NCBI GenBank assembly: GCA_947034885.2
Contig: OX344754.2
Coordinates: 20,912,501 to 20,976,500, forward strand
DNA from: Thuidium tamariscinum
Taxonomy: Eukaryota > Streptophyta > Bryopsida > Hypnales > Thuidiaceae
Direction of reading: 5' to 3'
DNA: 64,000 bases
Position numbers and translations under genes: made by a program. Position 1 is the stretch's first letter. Each line of letters opens with the position of its first letter. The notes below the pieces were generated by a model that worked only from the letters and a program-made list of their open reading frames with translations, searched no databases and was not told where the DNA came from. Positions 36,100 through 49,346 of this stretch are shown here, piece after piece.

Positions 36100-36859
36100 A
36101 AATTTAACCACTAATGGACTGAGTGTTTTTGTAGGGAACAAAATGAATTTGGGATAAGTTTCTATGACCTCATTTTTTGGTGATACTTTTTGAAACTTTC
36201 TCATAAGATAGAAAAATTCATTAGCTTCATAGAAATATGATTTTTATTTCAATCAATTCCTAGGATAAAAATATATACCACAAAAAGCCTAGAATTGAAC
36301 TTGGCAAGCAATACAATAAACATTGTATAATGTCAAAGTATAAGTATAAGTATAAGTATAAGTGTATATATATCTTTGATTCATTCTATTTGGACGAGTA
36401 ATGAGGAAGTTAAAAACAATTTTGTTTTGGAGCAATCTAAGCATCTTTTTAAAAAAAAATCCTTATAGAAGCATTTAAGAATGCAATTTTCACAATCACA
36501 CAATTGTTCAAAAAATATTTTTCACAAGGTTAAGTTTTCTAGCTAAACCAATGGGATTATTATATTTCAATCCTAGCTTAGAGCTTTCAACAATATAGTG
36601 GGGTTTTTCCCAACCTTAGACCTACTGCTACAGACTTAAGAAAATTTAAAGAAAGAAAATCAAGTATGTATTTTCTAAAATATTTTTCCTAGATTTTCAA
36701 CTCAATTTTTCAGCACAAAAGATTTTAAAATCAAAATTGGTGATCAAAATCATTTGAAATTGTAGAAAAGAGATGAAAAAAATTCAAAAATTCAAATGTT
36801 CATATCTTCCAATCTATGTGGCGGGCTATGTGGTCAAACTTCATGAAATTTATATCACA
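36100..36859. repeat. Dispersed repeat N1
   Basis: Aligns with 38440-39480, sharing the phrases TTCATTCTATTTGGA, GAATGAAAATCAAGTRTGTA-like, and CAACTCAATT(T/C)TTCA. It contains an (AAGTAT)n microsatellite at 36336-36363. It directly precedes element K2, so N and K may be parts of one larger element. Confidence 0.55.
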
Positions 36860-37760
36860 TTAATCCTTGAAGGACCAAGGCCTTTTGTTTGCCATAAAAC
36901 ACTCAAAATTGTAATTTCTATTGTAAAGAGTAAAAAAATTTGAAAATTATTATTTTAAGACATCTAACCACAAGATCTTACATCCAACTAATTCAAAAAT
37001 GTATAGAATAAACTTCAAAAAATTTGTCTTGACAAATTGCAAGATATATGAGTTTAAAGTGACAAAAACAAGTTATTTTGCACATTGCAAGACTTTGAAC
37101 CTTCGTAGCTTAAATTTTTTGTACTTAGAGTTTTGAGCTTTAAATCTTTATGGTGAAGAATTAGGTTTAGAGGCGGGAAAAGAATTGGATTAAAAAAACT
37201 TAATTTTCATCTTTAAAGAAATTATTAAGTAGAAATAGCTAAGAGATAGAAGGAAAATCTTAATTATTAGTATCTCTAAGAACAAATCAAAATGCACTAA
37301 TCCCAATGATGAAATTTTTCTAGCAAGCAAACAAAACCATGTGGAATTTTTTTCTTGAATTGTAGAACTTGCATTTAGAAATGAGTTTTATAAGTTATTA
37401 TTCAAGAGGATACATAGATTGCCTCAAAATTAAGATTGTCTATAATTTTCACATAATTTATTCAAATGAAATGACTTAAAAGCTTTCCATATAGACAAAA
37501 GTATAATCTATGAGATTTTTTTTAATTCAAAATTTTGAATTTTTTTGGTTGCTTGGTCTTTCCTATATTGAGCGTATTTGGACATAACTTTTGTTCCTAG
37601 ACACCAACTAGGAAAAAAATAATATAATTACAAAGCCAATCAGTTTTTCTATTTTCAAAAAGAAGGTTTAAGAAATCATGACAAAAATTGAGACCATAGG
37701 TACTTGCCAAGAATCCTGTTTGTCCCTCTAAGAAACAATGTACCTTTTAGAGTTGATTCA
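36860..37760. mobile_element. TTAA-bordered element K2, about 900 bp
   Basis: Opens TTAATCCTTGAAGGACCAAG. Shared with K1 and K3: GAGTAAAAAAATTT, GATCTTACA/GATCTTATA, AAATTGCAAGATAT-like, CACTAATCCCAATG, and the terminal GACAATGT. No coding capacity. The right border is eroded. Confidence 0.65.
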
Positions 37761-38440
37761 AATAAGTTAAGTATAAGATCTCACAGTTAGATTCTAAAAT
37801 AAATTAATAATCTACTTTTTCTGGTGAATACAATAGATTGAAATGAAAGTTTTCAGTGGTTATCAACCAAAAAATGGCTTCAATCCTTTAGGGAATAATT
37901 GCACTTTAGAAGATAGTTTTGATAAATTTTTACTCTTCAAGATTGGATATGAGAATGGATTCGGGTGGTTTCTCCTTCAACAATTATAACTTCAATGGAA
38001 CCCAATATGTCTTGGTTTTAAGAAAATGATTCCTTATAATTTTTATTTCTCATCTTAAAATGGGTTTGAAATTTCATGGAATTAATTCCTCAATTATTTT
38101 TAAAAGTCATTCTACTATGTCAAAACAAATTCTAAAATTCTACTTCAAGGACAATTCATAAGTTTTGACAATGAGTGGTCAAGCTCTCATCTTCAAATCA
38201 CTGCCCCATGCCCTTTGAAGATTTATGATGAACAATGAGATTTCACTACACAAATTATCTCTCTTCCAATCATTCTTATTGAATATCAATGAAGTATTAC
38301 TTTATGTCAAAATCACAATTTTCCTCAATGGTACGTGGTTTATAGATTTCATTTTGGATTTTTTTGGTCTAATAATGGGCATTCTTTTGTTTACAAAAAC
38401 TTGGTCATTTAACCTAAAGAAGATTATTGTCCCATCAAAG
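37761..38440. other. AT-rich intergenic stretch
   Basis: A 73-codon ORF at 38225-38446 is rich in hydrophobic residues but matches nothing I know; I treat it as chance. Confidence 0.4.
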
Positions 38441-39480
38441 CAATGACAAAATGGATTTTATAACCTCAGTTATTAGTGAAACTCTTTGAAACTTTTCTAT
38501 AAGATTGAAAAAGTTATTAGCTTTGTGTGAATAATTTTTTTTCAATTAGTGTCCAATAGGAAAATTATACAATAGAAAGGCCAAATTTTAATTTTTTTTT
38601 GGTTGGCTCCAAAAATAAATCTACAAAAAATTGAAACCAATTTTTTTTTAAATTATATTTTTACCTTCATGGCGAATTTTGTTACAATGGCAGTAATCCA
38701 AATGTCATCTTTTAGACTATAGGGTCTACACTAAAAACTAACATTTAAAATTGGTATAGATTTTTTGACATTTAAGACACATAAAGATTTCTAAAATCTA
38801 TGACAAATTTAGATTTCAAACTGCATAGTCTGAGACATCTTGGATAGGTATAGATTTTAGACATCTACAACACCTATAGATTTCAAAAATCTATAATTGA
38901 TTTAGATTTCAGACTGCACAATTGAATTGTAAATAGTGTCAAAACTAATGGAGTACTACCATTTTAACAAAATTTGCCATCTACATGTCAAGCAATAGTT
39001 CATTCTATTTGGATTAGTGATGTAAAAGTTATAAACAATCTTATTTTGAAGCAAACCAAGTATTTTTTTTTAAAAATAAACAACGTATGAGATTCATTTC
39101 TCAATGTAATTTTTTTGATTTTTCAATACATTATTTAACAAGATTGATTGAGCTTACTACAACAATATCACTATTGGAATCATTCTACCTCAATCCCATC
39201 TTAAAGCTATTAATAATTTAGTTTTATTTAGTTTTTATCTCAAGTTTACTTTTGCTCAACAATTTTTTAAAGAATGAAAATCAAGTGTGTAGTTTTAGAA
39301 AACAATTCCTATACTTACAACTCAATTCTTCAACAACAAAAAGTTCAGTTTCAAGTCCAAAGTGCAAGAAAATTCTAAAAAATGGTCATCAAGTCCTCCT
39401 AATTGCATACCGATGTTAAAAGAAACTATTTTTTTAAAACTTTGAATGCTAATATCTTCTAATTTGTACAATCAAACATT
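38440..39480. repeat. Dispersed repeat N2, interrupted by MITE J2
   Basis: Aligns with N1 on both sides of J2: GAAACTTTTCTATAAGATTG before it and CAAGCAATA...TTCATTCTATTTGGA after it. Confidence 0.55.
38672..38978. mobile_element. Mutator-like MITE J2, 307 bp
   Basis: The left end GCGAATTTTGTTACAATGGC and right end CCATTTTAACAAAATTTGCC are inverted repeats related to J1, and the length matches J1 (306 bp). Flanking 9-mers ACCTTCATG and ATCTACATG agree at 7 of 9. The interior has the same ATAGATTT...AAATCTAT short repeats. Confidence 0.72.
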
Positions 39481-40860
39481 AATAACTTCTTATCACATAT
39501 TCTCAAATAAGAAAAATAGAAGATCATACAATTCTATTCTAAGAAGAAAAAAACTTTTGGATGAATGCAGTAGAAATGACAATTCTGAGTGGATTTTAAC
39601 CAAAAAGAAATGGCCTTTATCCTTCAAAATGAATCCTTGCTACATTCAACACTTTCTCTTCTATATTTTATTTTATCTTATCTTATTATATTCTTAAGAA
39701 TACTTGTTTTTCACCAACCCTACTCTACAAATATGGCACTATAAAAGAGTGATAAAAATGTAGTGAGGTTTACCTTTCACCCAACAACAAGAAATAAAGG
39801 TAAAACTGACTTTCCCCACTCCCACTGCCCTAATTGGGAGGCAGAAGTGTGTGGCAAATAAGGCGAAGGAAGTTCACATCACAAGCCAAATTGTCCAATT
39901 TGTGTACTAACACGGTTCATGTTCATGAAAGTCAATGAAGTTGGCCATAAGTTAAACCAAAGTGGTCCTTGGTTACCACTATTTGACTTCAGGTCCGGTC
40001 GGACGGAAGGTATTTATAAATATAAAAATGAGAGAAACCAACACAACAATACCGCATATGGTACAAAATATGGACATATATTATTGGTTTAATTTTGTCT
40101 TATCTTACAATGCGACGCTCCAATCAAACTGCACTGATTGACCCCACCCAACCTTTCATCCAATACCGCACATTCAAATGTGGTCTGATGTCCATTTGTG
40201 TAATAAAAAATGAAATGCGGCCGGGTATGATGAATTGATGACGTGGGCCGGCAGTCAAATTGTGTTGCCACAAATATTATTGGGCGAAGCAACTGAAGGA
40301 AGGTAGTTAAAGTTATGTGCCCCAAATTCCTGGGAACTAGCAACAGTACTGGCGGGGTAGCCCAATGAGCATATGCCACCCGGTTTGCAACATGATTTGC
40401 AGCCTCGTTCAAGGATGACGATGTCAATAAAGTGGCCGCGTTGGGATCTTCGGCGGTAAGTTACGGTATGTGCACTTGAAAGTGACACTCTCCTTCTCGT
40501 CCACACGGCTGGGGTGAAGTGGTAAAATTGATCCTTGTGTCGGTCACTCGAAAAAACGTTGAGATTTTGGATTTGCCACATATGATAAAATTTGCAAATT
40601 TATGAATTCATACTTGCAATCAAGAGTCTCCAAAGTAGCTAGGGAGAGTGTGTAGGGTAAATTAGTGAAGCACAAAATTTGCACCCGTAGAATTACTTGA
40701 AGTGGTCGAGTGAGGAGGTCCGTTTACACCAATCCAACACATCTATCTACAGTTGTCCTATATTTCAAGTGCCAAAGCGGTGATAGAAAATGTCATAGTA
40801 GTGTTCCAAATTTCAACATTCATCCACATATTGGATAGAAAAAATCACATTAGCATATAT
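39481..40860. other. Intergenic stretch with a less AT-rich block at 39780-40640
   Basis: The block at 39780-40640 is non-repetitive within this window and has overlapping minus-strand ORFs of 108 and 112 codons (40089-40581), but no recognised domain, splice structure or tRNA fold. It could be a decayed gene or an unrelated insertion. Confidence 0.4.
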
Positions 40861-40989
40861 GACATGCATGTAATTTTTTTTCACCGATAGTTTGGCAATC
40901 TCATCTAGATTTATTTTTTTATTTTGAAGTTTCCTAGTGAAAAAATTCGTGGTTTGTTGCCATTTTTTTGACCAAATTATTTTTTTCTT

Positions 40990-42103
40990 GTGCTTTTTAG
41001 AACAACAAAGCCAAAGAGAATCCTAATAGGATCTTGCACTAAACTTGTATAAAAATGTATAGTCAAAATTTCATAAACTTTGACCATAAAGATGTAAGAT
41101 ATTTGTGTTTGAAGTGAAGAAAATAAGTTTTTTGGCACACTTTGTAACAAGGATTTTTGGCTTTGAAGCTTTTTGTTTTAAAAATTTTGCAAGAATGAGT
41201 TGAGGTTAAAAAGAATTTATGTTGAAGGTTTGAATTGAGAGACAAGGAAAAAAATTTCAAGAAAAAAACATTTGATTTTCATTCATTAAAAATTTATTAA
41301 ATAGAAGTAAGTCTAAAATTGAAGAAAATACTAAATCATTAATAGTTCTAAGATAGAATTGAAACACCATAATTCCAATGGCAAGGTTGTTCTTACAAGA
41401 AAATTCAACTTTCTCAAACAATTTTTTTTGAAAAATTGCAAAAATTGCATTTAAAAATGAATTCTACAAGTTGTTTTTAGAAGATGCAACAATTTTTTGG
41501 AATACAAGATTGTCCATCATTAACATTCTTATTATTGGTCCAAATAGAATGAATTGGAGCTTCAAATGTAAACCAAAACATAATCTTTGTAGAAAAAATT
41601 AAAAATTAAAAGATTTAATATTTATGGAGTTTTTTGATGTTTCTTGATTAATTGTTTTCTGGACTTAGAATGGCATAACTTTTGCTCCTAAGGAGACTTG
41701 CTATTATGTGAGCATGAAAGTGTGAGTCTATGAGCCTAGAAGACTATACAATTATGATGTAAGTCTCTATATTATAGTAACCTTCAATGATCATAGTGCA
41801 TATATGTTATAGAAACCTATATTATATGTGTTTATATTATAAGCACCTTCAATGGTAGTATGATATCTACTTATTTATATATATATACTAAAGGCTCACA
41901 TACTCACACTTTCATGTTCACATTCTATCACCATTTTACTCCCAAGCATTGGTTGAAAGAAAAATTACATTTATAGTAAGGTAATTTTGATTTTCCATAT
42001 TCAAAAAAAAATTCAAAAAATCATGACAAAAATTGAGGTCATGTGAGCCTATGCAAAATCCCCAGGTGTTTCCCAAGAAGACACTTAGGACTTTAGGTGT
42101 TAA
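40990..42103. mobile_element. TTAA-bordered element K3, interrupted by MITE D2
   Basis: Follows K1 and K2 through GATCTTGCAC, AAGATATTTGTGTTTGAAG, and CCATAATTCCAATGG, and ends AGGACTTTAGGTGTTAA, the inverted counterpart of the TTAA-CCCCTAAAGG border. The left border is unclear. Confidence 0.6.
41693..41936. mobile_element. Mutator-like MITE D2, 244 bp, nested in K3
   Basis: In opposite orientation to D1. Flanking 10-mers TGCTCCTAAG (41683-41692) and TACTCCCAAG (41937-41946) match at 8 of 10. K2 carries the uninterrupted site as ACTTTTGTTCCTAGACACC. The left end is GAGACTTGCTATTATGTGAG. Confidence 0.75.
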
Positions 42104-42284
42104 AAGGTTTTTTTCACATTCTAAGGAAATATTCTTAGGAAGTAGATTTCATTAATAATCCAATGGCATTAGGTTCATTGAATTCCAATTTAAACTCCCC
42201 CTTATAGAATTTTTAAAGTTGAGTGATGTAATATAATTTGTAGCTCATACTTTTGTGTTTAGTTTGTATGGATTGAAAAATTAG

Positions 42285-42885
42285 TCAACCAACACCTAGG
42301 GTCTTTTTGAAGTTCTTGGCATTTATTCAAAACTAAATAAAAGTCTAATTTCTAATAAGTTGCAACTAATTTTTACAACCATGACCATGAAAATTCAAAT
42401 TAGATGTGTTCTAGATCACATAGGAAAAGATAACATAACAACATCATTTATGAATTGAAAGATTACAATGTTTGATCATGAATGTGTTAAAACTATCACA
42501 AGGAACACAAGTCTTTTGGGTCCTTTTTTTAATTGTAAAATCTAAAGCTAAGATCATGAAAAAAATAAAAAGTTACAAGACAAAACATAAATAACCATCA
42601 TTAGTTTATAGACTCTCAAAATCTACTCTCTAGTTTTAAAAATGAATTACATGTATGAATTCCCCTAGATCCAATGTGATTGAGATTTTTAGCACTAAAA
42701 AGGTAAGAATTGCCATGAACACCCTTAAAAAAACTTTTATAAGAAAATTGCAAACATTTTTTCCAAAACTGGATTTTTTTTCCATACTGAAAATAGTCTT
42801 TAAAGGATATTTGACTAAATGAAAATACTGAAAATGTGTCTTTGATATGATTTTATTTAACTTCAAAATTCAGTGGAGATTAAAG
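42285..42885. mobile_element. TTAA-bordered element A3, eroded copy
   Basis: Shares AGTTCTTGGCATTTATTC, AGATCACATAGGAAAAGA, ATTGAAAGATTACAATGTTTGATCATG and the DNA around GACACCCTTA with A2. Both borders are degraded. Confidence 0.6.
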
Positions 42886-44089
42886 TAGGTTACATTAAGA
42901 ATTTATTGGTAAACTACTTTGTGATGGTAATGAACTATCTTAACCCTGAATGCCCAAGCCTTTCTAAGCATGTTTTGACTATGAAAAAAGAACATTGGCT
43001 TGTAGATATCTCCAATGAAGCAATTTTTTTTTCTTCGAAATATAATTGTATAGATGTTTAAAGAGCTTGTTTATTAGTATGAATATTAATTTTGAATGTG
43101 AAATTGCGTATAGGTTTTCAAAATCTAATAACAAGAAAAATGTGCATTTTTTATTTTTAGTATGTTGCCTTTTCACACAATGTTTCAAAAATTTGCACAT
43201 GAAAGTTTTGTGGGATTGGAGCTTACATAAACAACTACAAAGAATATTAGCACACTTCCAAAAAACTTAATTTCAGATGAAAAGCTATCAAACTCATTAC
43301 ACAATACACCTTGCAATTGTTGAAAAGCAATTTTTTAAATTATAAGTAGGAATTGCAAATAGCTCCAAATCAACACTTGCATGATAAAAAATTTGATAGT
43401 GAAAATCATGAAAACACTTCACTCTTTCATTAGGATCATTTTCAATGCAAATGGATAAATACAACTTCTCGAGTGAAATTGGCATGCTCTACATAAAGTT
43501 AGGAAATGAAGTAAAAATGGCAAGCTTTATTCACCACTAATGATACATAATTACCTTTGAAGACCTCTCAATAATCACATTTGTACTTCTTTTATTGAAA
43601 AATGAACTTTTTCAATAATTAACCTTGAGACTATATAAAAAGATTTTAAAAATGGTCAACAAAATTGCCTATATAATATTGAGCTATAAATTTCAAATTG
43701 ACTATATATATATATGGTTGATTGGGTAATTAGGGGTTAAGCCTATTAGATTAGAGGATTATTTAGAGGAGGAAATAAAAAGACGCTTTGAAATGTCACC
43801 CAATTCATTTTCATTATTAGAAATGGATGATTTTTGTTTGGTACAGTTTATTGATGGTATGTACCAATCATTGAGTTAATTCAAAATTGTATTAGTTCAA
43901 TTTTTAAATTTTTATAAGGGATATTGTATCTAGAATATGATATTTCAAATGATGTCTTTTTTTTCTTCTTAAATTTGGACTTTGATATTCAAATGTTCTA
44001 ATTCTCTTTTTAAAAAAACTCAATCTTAAGAACCTCAAAGTGGTTACCATTTTCAATAGCAACTTAGAAAAATATATTCAATTTTGACT
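42886..44089. other. AT-rich intergenic stretch
   Basis: No gene or bordered element recognised; short ORFs only. Confidence 0.4.
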
Positions 44090-44600
44090 TTGAACCCCTT
44101 AGAGCTCTAAAATTAATGGTGTTTTTTTGGCAACATAGATATTTTGGGTAACCTACTACAAATAAAGTTTTCTTTTACTTTCTTTGAAATTTTTGTGCAA
44201 TATGTGATTGAAAAGTAGCTTTAAGGGGCAACAATTTTCATAAGTTTTGACTACATGGTAATTACTTTATTGTACAATATGTTGGGTTTCTTTTCTCCCT
44301 AGATAGCTAAAAAAATAATTTATAAAAAAAATTAAACTTGGCTTCCTTGCTTTGTATACATGTGTAAAGTTTTAAATTAGTTTATCTTAATTAATAAGAT
44401 GAAATTTATGAAGTGTTTTGATTTTCAATAATTCTGGAATCTCTTCTCTAAAATAAACTTTGAAATCATGTATTTAATTCAATTTTTAATATTTAAAAAA
44501 ATCACTGGATGTAGATTCTTTATCATAGCATCACTACCATTCAAATTAGAAGTTTTCAATTCCATTACAATATTCTTCACAATTTAGTATTTCAAATTTT
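44090..44600. mobile_element. B-family element B2, left part
   Basis: Opens GAACCCCTTAGAGCTCTAAAA and matches B1 and B5: GGCAACATAGATATTTTGGG, AAAAGTAGCTTTAAGG, CAACAATTTTCATAAGTTTT, TGACTACATGG, and then AAATCA(C/T)(T/A)GGATGTAGATT. The right end is not defined. Confidence 0.5.
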
Positions 44601-45197
44601 ACTCTACTTCTCTTTTTCTCACTATTTTTTTCAAATGTAAATATGAATTGTTTTTTATTAAATTTTTTAATATTAAGTTTTTATTAAGTTTTTCTAGTAT
44701 ATTATTAAGAAAAATAAGTTGTAGGATCTAAGAAGTTTGAAAGATGAAACTGAACCATTTGTAAAGAGTTGAAAATACTTTTTGAAATCAAAGCACTATA
44801 ATCTTGTAATTGGTATGGTTTAGTTTTTTTTTGACAATTTATAATCATTTTGCACCAAAATATTGAGCATTGCACCAATTTAAGCCCACAAAAAATAATC
44901 AATAAAATTTTGGATGAAATTTCCAATTTTTCGATGAAAATAGAATTATGGATATGTATTATGCGTTATTTTCTATCAAATATGTAAATGAATGTTGAAA
45001 TTAGGAACTCCACTATGACATTTAATATTGCTACTTTGTCACTTTATGAGAAATGAAAAAAAGCTAGTAAGATACATAATTTTGAAAATTTAGGAGGATA
45101 TATTTTAATAAGAGAACTAAAAGATCCTATAGTTGAATTTGTTAAAAAACAAATGTAAATGAAGATTTTAGCCTTGCATTGATTTTGATTATTTCTA

Positions 45198-45432
45198 CAA
45201 TGGTGCTAGTATGTGAGCATCAAAGTGGGAGCATGTGAGCCTTGAGCATATATATATATACACATACAACCATTGAAGGTGTTTGTAACATAAACACCTA
45301 TAATGTCGGTACTTATAGCATATGTGCAATATTAACATAGAAGATTACTATAATATAAACACTTATATTATAGGTGTATAGACTTCTAAGCTCAATGGCT
45401 CACATTTTTATCTTCACATAATAGCAACCCTC
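45198..45432. mobile_element. Mutator-like MITE D3, 235 bp
   Basis: Same orientation as D1, with CAATGGTGCTAGTATGTGAG at the left and ATAGCAACCCTC at the right. Flanking 10-mers ATTATTTCTA and ACTATTTCAA match at 8 of 10. The interior shares CCATTGAAGGTGTTT with D1. Confidence 0.72.
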
Positions 45433-45690
45433 ACTATTTCAAAGCAATTTTGGACCTAAAAACATTGAATTCTTTTAGATAGGGATTAATCAACAGTTTT
45501 AATAAATAGTTCATGGGTTTTATCCATAGGATTGATTAGATATAGGACTATAGTAATCAATATTTATTAATAAAATTTTAATCTAAGATTTGAATATTCC
45601 TTCCAAAACGAATTGCAGAAAGAATATTTGTTATTTTTACAAAAAAATTGTCTTGTAAGCTCAAAAAGTTATGTTTTAATTACAATAATG

Positions 45691-46616
45691 TTAACCCCTA
45701 AAGGATCAAGGTCTTTTTTTTGGCCAAAGAACACTCAAAATGACCACTTTTTTATAAAGAGTAAAAAAATTTATTATTATTTTAGGACGTCTAACAATAG
45801 GATCTTATACTTAACAAGCACAAAAATACATGGAGTAAGATTTAAAAAATTTTCATTGCAAAGATTGCAAGATATTTGTATTTAAAGTGAAAAAAGAAGA
45901 TTTTCTGCACATTACAAGACTAGGATATTTGACTTTGAACCTTCTTAAGTTATTTTTTTGCACTACAAAGCTTTTAGGTTCAAATCTTATGGTGGAAAAT
46001 TAAGGTGAGAGTCTTTAGAAAAAAATTCAAAAAAAATTTCATTCTTAGAAAAACTATTATTTGAGATACTAGATACTAGAATTAGGTACTAGATAGAAGA
46101 AATATATAAAATACTTATATCTTGACAATGGAATTAAAATGCACTAATCCCAATGGTGAGGTTTTCTAGCAAAAAAGTCAAAGCATTTATCAAGACACTG
46201 TAAAACTTTTATTCATAAATGAATCCTATAATTTATTTTTTCCAAGAAGATGCAATTTAGATTGCTCAAGGAAGAAGATTTTCCATAACTTTCACATCAC
46301 TCATTCAAATGAAATGTATAAAAAAATTTCATACAAAAAAAATATAATCCATGAAAATAAAAACTATTGTTGAAACTTTAAACTTTAAAACAAAACAAAA
46401 CAAGAAAACCTACCCAATTTTCCCTATTTTGAGTTTATTTGGTTAGAAATTTATTCTTACGTAGAAAGTGGAAAAATAATAATATTTCCATGAAGCTATT
46501 TAATATTTTTTTCATCAAAAAAAGTTTCACAAAATCATAACAAAAATTAAGACAACAAGTACTTGCCCCAAATCCAATATATTTCTAAAAGGGACAATGT
46601 TCTTTTCTAAGTTAAA
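45691..46616. mobile_element. TTAA-bordered element K1, about 925 bp
   Basis: Opens with an intact border TTAACCCCTAAAGGATCAAG and aligns with K2 over most of its length (GGCCAAAGAACACTCAAAAT, GAGTAAAAAAATTTATTATT, CACTAATCCCAATGG, AATCATAACAAAAATTA). The right end runs GACAATGTTCTTTTCTAAGTTAA. No coding capacity. Confidence 0.68.
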
Positions 46617-46666
46617 AGGTTTTTATTACCATGTTTCAAAGTATCAATCAATACCCGAATTTCAAT

Positions 46667-47326
46667 TTAACCCCTGAATCCCAAGGCACCAAATCTAGTG
46701 TTTGCAAACTTTGAAGTTAAAGAAAACTTAACCAATTTGCTATTTTTAGTAGTTTGTATTTTTGGAGAATTCTTTTCAAAGTCTTCTTAAGCATTAAGAA
46801 TCCGATCTCAAAAATCATTGACTATGATTTTTCTATTCAAGATTTTGTACAAGGGTACCCAATACAATCTTGACTTTCTCTAGTGTTGAGGGCTCTTAAA
46901 AATGAGCCTCATATACACTAGATCTTAAAGAAAAAATCACATTAGAAATTCATTTAAAAAAATTGTGAGTAGATTTTGAGAAGACATAAATTGATTAGAG
47001 TTGTGCCTATTAGGGCATTAGGCCCTTTCACTTGTATTTTTTTGGTTACCAATTTTTTAGATTTGACTTGTGAAAAGAGGATTGAAAGAGTTTACATCAC
47101 TTTTGCAATTTTAACACCCTCATGAACGAACATTATAATCTTTCAATCCATGAGTGATATTGTCAAGTTTTCTTTTCCTAAATAATCTCTAACATATCTA
47201 GTTTGAATTTGTACAATTACATTTCAAATTTTTTTTTGATAAAGCTCGTCATAAAAGTGATTTTTTGTTCACTTTAGAACAAATTCCTAGAATTTCAAAA
47301 GAAACATTGAGCATTTAGGGGTTAAA
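46667..47326. mobile_element. TTAA-bordered element A4, reverse orientation, 660 bp
   Basis: Both borders are intact in outline: TTAACCCCTGAATCCCAAGG at the left and AGCATTTAGGGGTTAA at the right. It is the reverse complement of A2: ACTTTGAAGTTAA, GCAATACAATCTTGACTTTC-like, GAGGGCTCTT, CACTAGATCTTAAAG. Confidence 0.75.
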
Positions 47327-48929
47327 CAATATTATTGTGTACTCTAATGTACATAGTCATGTTTTAACCTGTAAACGATGTTGGAGCCATTTTATGGTCG
47401 ATGAATGAGAGAGCATTTTGTTATACAGGACAAAACTACGAACATTCATCTTCAAAATTAGGGGTGGAAAAGGAAGATCTGGTACAATTTTTTGACTTCA
47501 ATTGACACTTTTGGATTTTTTTATACCAATGATTCCCACGATTTCAGAAAAGATGGTTTCTTGGAAGCCCCCCGCATTGTTTAAGGGTTTATTGATGAAA
47601 TGCTCATAAACTATTTTGATGAATGTTTTTTGCTTTTTCTTCAAAAAAAATTTAAATTTTTTTGAATTTTAATATAAATATTTGAAACTTCTGTGACATA
47701 TACAGAAATACGTGACTTCATCTCTGAAAAACAAGGATAAAGATTTTCATTTATATATTTATATATAAAGATATATAAATTATACAAAGTAAACAATTTG
47801 TAGGATTGACATTCCATCCTACCAAAGATAACCAATAACCAAATTGCCTTCTGTACAAACTTTTGTCCCTAATTCCTTGATGGAATTTCATCTCTACAAA
47901 GTTCTTAAAAATATCTAATTTAAATATCTTTGTATCCATTTTTTTTTGCAGTTTTGTACCTTCTTACTTTTCCTATATAAAAAACTATGATACCAGTTTT
48001 ATGACTTCACTTCACGATATGTAAAGTTGAAGCATATACTATTATTGTAGGTTCTCACATTAAATCAATGATAGTCCTACATTTGGATGTATTAAGGTCA
48101 ATGGTTGGTATTGCGTTTGCCTACCTTATAGGCTTGATCTTCTAGAGTAAAATCTCTTTAGAGATTTGAATATTAATCCTCTTATTTTATTTCAAAAATT
48201 AAATTTTTAGTTTTAAAACATTTAAAAAAATAAAATCAAAATGCAATAAAAAGTAAGAGTGTTTTGTGAATCAACATCTTGTCTTTTTAGCATCTTTCTT
48301 ATAAAAATTCCAAGATTATAGGAAAAATAAACTTTTATTTATATTTATAGCATCTTATGCAAATTAAAACCTCACATGTTGATGCTTTTAACTTGTGATT
48401 GCAAAATGAATGATATTCAATCCATTCTTATTACTTTTCAAGTTAGATGTGTCTTTTTATACTGAATAGGTGCTTCCACCTTGCTTGGCCTTATTTGATT
48501 TGCCTTTGATTGACTTATCACAATCAATTGAGCATGCTGAATTTCTCCAACAAAATTGACCACCCTTCACTTTCATTGTGGGGTTATTTAATTTCCAAAG
48601 AATGTAGAAGGGATGTTTTTGATTGGGTGGACATGCATGACAAATATCTTATTATTGTGATGACATCATCCTATTCTATATCATCTTTTTTTTCCATTGA
48701 TTGATTCACTAAGTACCAAATTTAGATTATTGTTGAATTGTGATCATGACATAAATAGTGTTTAGTACATGAGTTATTCGTTCTTCAAGTCACATGTGTC
48801 TTTTCATGTTCCATGAGTGCTTCCACATTTCTTAGCTTGAGTGGAAAGTAAGAAATTTCCTCCTTTAAAAGTTAAACTTCCATGGGTTAGTCCTTCAAAA
48901 GGGCTAGGGTGAATTGACCCCATCTTGGA
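47327..48929. other. AT-rich intergenic stretch
   Basis: No gene or bordered element recognised. Short ORFs only. Confidence 0.4.
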
Positions 48930-49130
48930 AGGTAAAGGATGGATTGGTGACCATGGAAATCGCTTGTTTTGATACCATGGAAATGGAAGGTTTACAAGAA
49001 TCCAAAAGCACTCATTGGAAGTCAAGCTATTGTAAAAAATCTCCCCTTTCCACACAAAGCTATAGTTGCACTTTTGTCCCATACCTAAAGATACTTTGTC
49101 ATCCATTGGACACTAAATGGAAGTATTAAC
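48930..49130. repeat. Diverged dispersed repeat M1
   Basis: Resembles 50040-50225: AAAAGCACTCATTGGAAGTC / AAAAGCACTCATTAGAAGTC, CTATAGTTGCACTTTTGTCC / GAATAGTTGCACTAATTTAG, and TCATCCATTG near the end. Confidence 0.5.
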
Positions 49131-49346
49131 ATTTACAAGGTGAAACGAAAGTATCTTTAAGTATAGTAGAAGGACCCATAACCAATAAAATAAGCACATC
49201 TCGACATGATTTAGGGTAGTGCAAAGCACAACAAATATTTTCAACAAATAGGGAGGCCGTGCATTGACAAAAATGATGAAGATTGCAAAAAAATTCGTAA
49301 TTTTATTTCTTGAATTGAAATTACTATAGATTTTGAAAGGCAAAAG

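Noticed and set aside
40480-40560. Possible tRNA in the GGTGAAGTGGTAAAATTGATCC region
   Set aside because: No cloverleaf could be formed and no GTTCGANTC box at the right distance.
40089-40581. Overlapping 108- and 112-codon minus-strand ORFs as a gene
   Set aside because: No recognisable motif, splice structure or start context; overlapping frames suggest chance in a less AT-rich patch.
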